From assembly GCA_031266115.1 (NCBI GenBank), contig JAISBQ010000358.1, positions 1 to 5,108 of the forward strand: a stretch of DNA of 5,108 nucleotides. Direction: 5' to 3'. Source of the stretch: Bifidobacteriaceae bacterium (GTDB taxonomy: Bacteria > Actinomycetota > Actinomycetes > Actinomycetales > WQXJ01). Each line of letters begins with the position of its first letter. The stretch's first letter is position 1. Below the pieces are notes generated by a model that was given only the letters and a program-made list of their open reading frames with translations, was not told where the DNA came from and searched no databases. This document shows, in pieces, positions 4,802-5,108 of this stretch. A program made the position numbers and the translations under genes.

Positions 4802-5078
4802 GTTGTTCGGGCTGGTAGGCGGCGATGTCAGCGGGGGTTGCCAAGGTCAGGTAGTCGCCGGAATCGTACTCAGCGCGTGCTTGGCGGCGAGCGGCCAACG
4901 CGGAGGCGTTCGGGAGCCGCGAATTGTCGTCAACGACCATTGGGGCCCCGTTGATGAACTGCCGGAGCTCGTTGGCGATGACGGAGGACAACGAGACCCC
5001 GAGCTGTTCCGCACGGCGCTTAGCGGCCGACTTGATTGCGGGGTCGATTCGAATCGTCAAGGTCGTCTGCGCGCTCAT
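4794..5078 (-). CDS. Type II antitoxin, RelB/DinJ family (ribbon-helix-helix)
   Basis: This 94-aa protein opens with MSAQTTLTIRIDPAIKSAAK, the beta-strand of a ribbon-helix-helix DNA-binding fold, then AEQLGVSLSSVIANELRQFI, the two helices, as in RelB/DinJ antitoxins. The C-terminal half (about 50-94: DDNSRLPNASALAARRQARA and beyond) is polar and probably wraps round the toxin. It comes first in the operon, as usual, and its stop overlaps the toxin start by 8 bases, helping to keep antitoxin in excess. As a DNA-binding dimer it should repress its own promoter, alone or with the toxin; operator-like repeats lie directly upstream. No Shine-Dalgarno sequence precedes the ATG at 5078, and a -10 element 7 bases upstream suggests a leaderless message. 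Confidence 0.92.
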   Translation of the reverse strand: MSAQTTLTIRIDPAIKSAAKRRAEQLGVSLSSVIANELRQFINGAPMVVDDNSRLPNASALAARRQARAEYDSGDYLTLATPADIAAYQPEQHE

Positions 5079-5081
5079 ACG

Positions 5082-5099
5082 AACAATGTTAGTGCAACA
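5082..5099 (-). promoter_or_regulatory. Toxin-antitoxin promoter and operator-like repeats
   Basis: On the minus strand TAACAT (5091-5086) is a plausible -10 hexamer whose end is 7 bases before the antitoxin ATG, so transcription would begin at the start codon. The -35 position falls just outside the window. Overlapping it, AACA (5082-5085), TGTT (5087-5090) and AACA (5096-5099) form alternating inverted half-sites, the layout expected for ribbon-helix-helix autoregulation. Short motifs, so moderate confidence at best. Confidence 0.4.
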
Positions 5100-5108
5100 C
5101 TGCGTGTC

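Noticed and set aside
1..5108. CRISPR array, tRNA, rRNA or riboswitch
   Set aside because: I looked for regularly spaced repeats and for cloverleaf or conserved RNA motifs and saw none; the repeats present are pairs only.

Overview
This window looks like part of a high-GC Gram-positive (actinobacterial) chromosome. The left-hand genes are GC-rich (two 60-base lines of the kinase gene that I counted by hand are 63% and 73% G+C). A DesK/NarL-type two-component pair beside a divergent ABC transporter is also a common actinobacterial arrangement. I cannot name the genus from the sequence.

Left third (1-2278), conserved housekeeping or sensory block. The minus strand carries the first 42 codons of an ABC-transporter ATPase with its Walker A motif. 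A divergent intergenic region of about 280 bases follows and contains an unusually strong 10-bp hairpin. On the plus strand are a membrane histidine kinase (HisKA_3 type) and a NarL/LuxR-type response regulator that overlap by an ATGA, so they are translationally coupled. By analogy with similar loci, the pair probably controls the divergent transporter. The response regulator has an extra C-terminal tail whose DNA forms a strong hairpin.

Middle (2279-4498), accessory and decayed DNA. After about 400 bases with no gene there is one intact minus-strand gene (2684-3265). It encodes a 193-aa split zinc-ribbon protein of unknown function, has a perfect AGGAGG ribosome-binding site, and is clearly less GC-rich than the left block. 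Directly upstream, ending 14 bases before its start codon, is the wreck of an AlbA_2/Schlafen-type ATP-binding (RecG-like 'divergent AAA') protein, with a frameshift and a large internal deletion. Behind that is another open stretch (3656-3973) that may be the 5' part of the same dead operon. The remaining 500 bases hold no convincing gene, only short repeats, including a possible pair of terminal inverted repeats.

Right end (4499-5108). A minus-strand RelB/DinJ-type antitoxin and a RelE/YafQ-type toxin overlap by 8 bases. An operator-like repeat and a -10 element positioned for a leaderless transcript lie in front of the antitoxin.

The most interesting parts are the zinc-ribbon gene with its decayed AlbA_2 partner, in a defence-island-like setting next to a toxin-antitoxin pair, and the two strong hairpins bracketing the two-component genes.
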